6,287 bases of DNA from Rhodospirillaceae bacterium (GTDB lineage: Bacteria; Pseudomonadota; Alphaproteobacteria; Rhodospirillales; Rhodospirillaceae), in contig JAFGWD010000097.1 in NCBI GenBank assembly GCA_016937315.1, forward strand, positions 1 through 6,287, written 5' to 3'. The translations under genes and the position numbers were made by a program. The stretch's first letter is position 1. Each line of letters begins with the position of its first letter. The notes below the pieces were generated by a model. It was not told the DNA's origin and ran no database searches. It saw only the letters and a list, made by a program, of their open reading frames with translations. Positions 5,754 to 6,287 of this stretch are shown here, piece by piece.

Positions 5754-6287
5754 GTGCGGTCGGTTTTGTGTTTTGCGGTGCTGTTGCTGACGGCAATCTT
5801 AGGGCACGCTGGGTCTGCCTGGGCAAAGCCAACCGTTGCCTCGGTTGACAGCTGTCTTAATCAACTGGTTCTGACCTTGGCGGATCGCGAGCAAATCGTT
5901 TCTTTGTCGAGCTCCGTGGTGAATCCGTGGTCGTCGTTCCTGTATCAGCGGGCACGAGATTATAAGGTTCCGCTTAACCATCGCTCTGCCGAAGAAATGG
6001 TTGAACTGCGCCCAGATCTTGTGTTTCTAGGGGCGAGTGATCGCGGAAAGATCAATTTGTTGGATGCGGCAGGTCTGCGCCATTATCGTTTTCTGGCGCC
6101 GAAGACCATTGCGGGTGCCACTGCACAGATCCGGGAAGTCGCGCGGCTGTTGGAGCAAGGGGACCGTGGCGAGGCCCTGGTGTTTCAGATTGAGGCGGCC
6201 CAGGCACGTGCTACAGCGCGTTTGGGAAAAACATCACCACGGGCGGTGGTATATACCTCTGGTGGAAGTTCCAAGGGGGATGGAACC
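5754..6287 (+). CDS. ABC transporter periplasmic substrate-binding protein, iron-siderophore/cobalamin type (partial, C-terminus beyond right edge)
   Basis: An open frame runs from a GTG at 5754 to the window edge without a stop (178 residues; relatives are about 280-320). Residues 1-24 are a Sec signal peptide: MRSV, a hydrophobic core (LCFAVLLLTAIL), then GHAGSAWA before Lys25. The mature part follows the pattern of the FhuD/BtuF-like family (PF01497): VDSCLNQLVLTLADREQIVSL near the N-terminus, a short SFLYQRARDYKVPLNH segment, then the hallmark AEEMVELRPDLVFLG, and later the long linker-helix region AQIREVARLLEQGDR. It should bind a ferric siderophore, heme or corrinoid in the periplasm and deliver it to a BtuC/FecD-type permease, probably encoded just downstream. 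I prefer GTG 5754 because the G run at 5741-5746 is 7 nt upstream; GTG 5748 in the same frame has the G run too close. The substrate cannot be decided from sequence. Confidence 0.82.
   Translation, partial: MRSVLCFAVLLLTAILGHAGSAWAKPTVASVDSCLNQLVLTLADREQIVSLSSSVVNPWSSFLYQRARDYKVPLNHRSAEEMVELRPDLVFLGASDRGKINLLDAAGLRHYRFLAPKTIAGATAQIREVARLLEQGDRGEALVFQIEAAQARATARLGKTSPRAVVYTSGGSSKGDGT

Overview
This 6.3-kb window looks like chromosomal DNA of an alphaproteobacterium, possibly of the Rhodospirillales. That placement rests on moderate-to-high GC with many GTG and TTG codons, dense collinear genes, and the flavour of the protein sequences. It is an impression, not the result of a search. It holds seven protein genes, two of them cut by the window edges. 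I found no RNA genes, insertion sequences, CRISPR arrays or phage genes.

Left part (1-1974): a LysR-type regulator runs leftward off the window and is divergent from cidA and cidB, which encode the two membrane proteins of the LrgA/CidA and LrgB/CidB families. The 125-bp gap between them is very AT-rich and carries three inverted repeats, one of which fits the T-N11-A pattern of LysR binding sites. cidA and cidB overlap by 14 nt. A strong intrinsic terminator follows cidB. This is a self-contained cid-type locus in which the regulator probably senses a small metabolite and controls cidAB.

Middle (2108-5673): four same-strand genes are closely spaced. They encode an Old Yellow Enzyme flavin oxidoreductase, a cytosolic protein whose C-terminal two thirds resembles the PD-(D/E)XK nuclease domain of Card1/DUF1887 proteins but which has no room for the usual CARF sensor domain, an MscS-family mechanosensitive channel, and a rhomboid intramembrane serine protease. 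The gaps are 62, 15 and 3 nt, so the last three are very likely co-transcribed. The 62-nt gap contains a 12-bp hairpin whose 3' arm covers the ribosome binding site and start codon of the nuclease-like gene.

Right part (5674-6287): a plausible sigma70-type promoter precedes a secreted substrate-binding protein of the iron-siderophore/cobalamin ABC importer family, cut by the right edge. The transporter's permease and ATPase would be expected downstream, outside the window.

The most unusual item is the CARF-less Card1-like nuclease, with its start codon in a hairpin and its position among housekeeping membrane genes. The rest is recognisable family biology.
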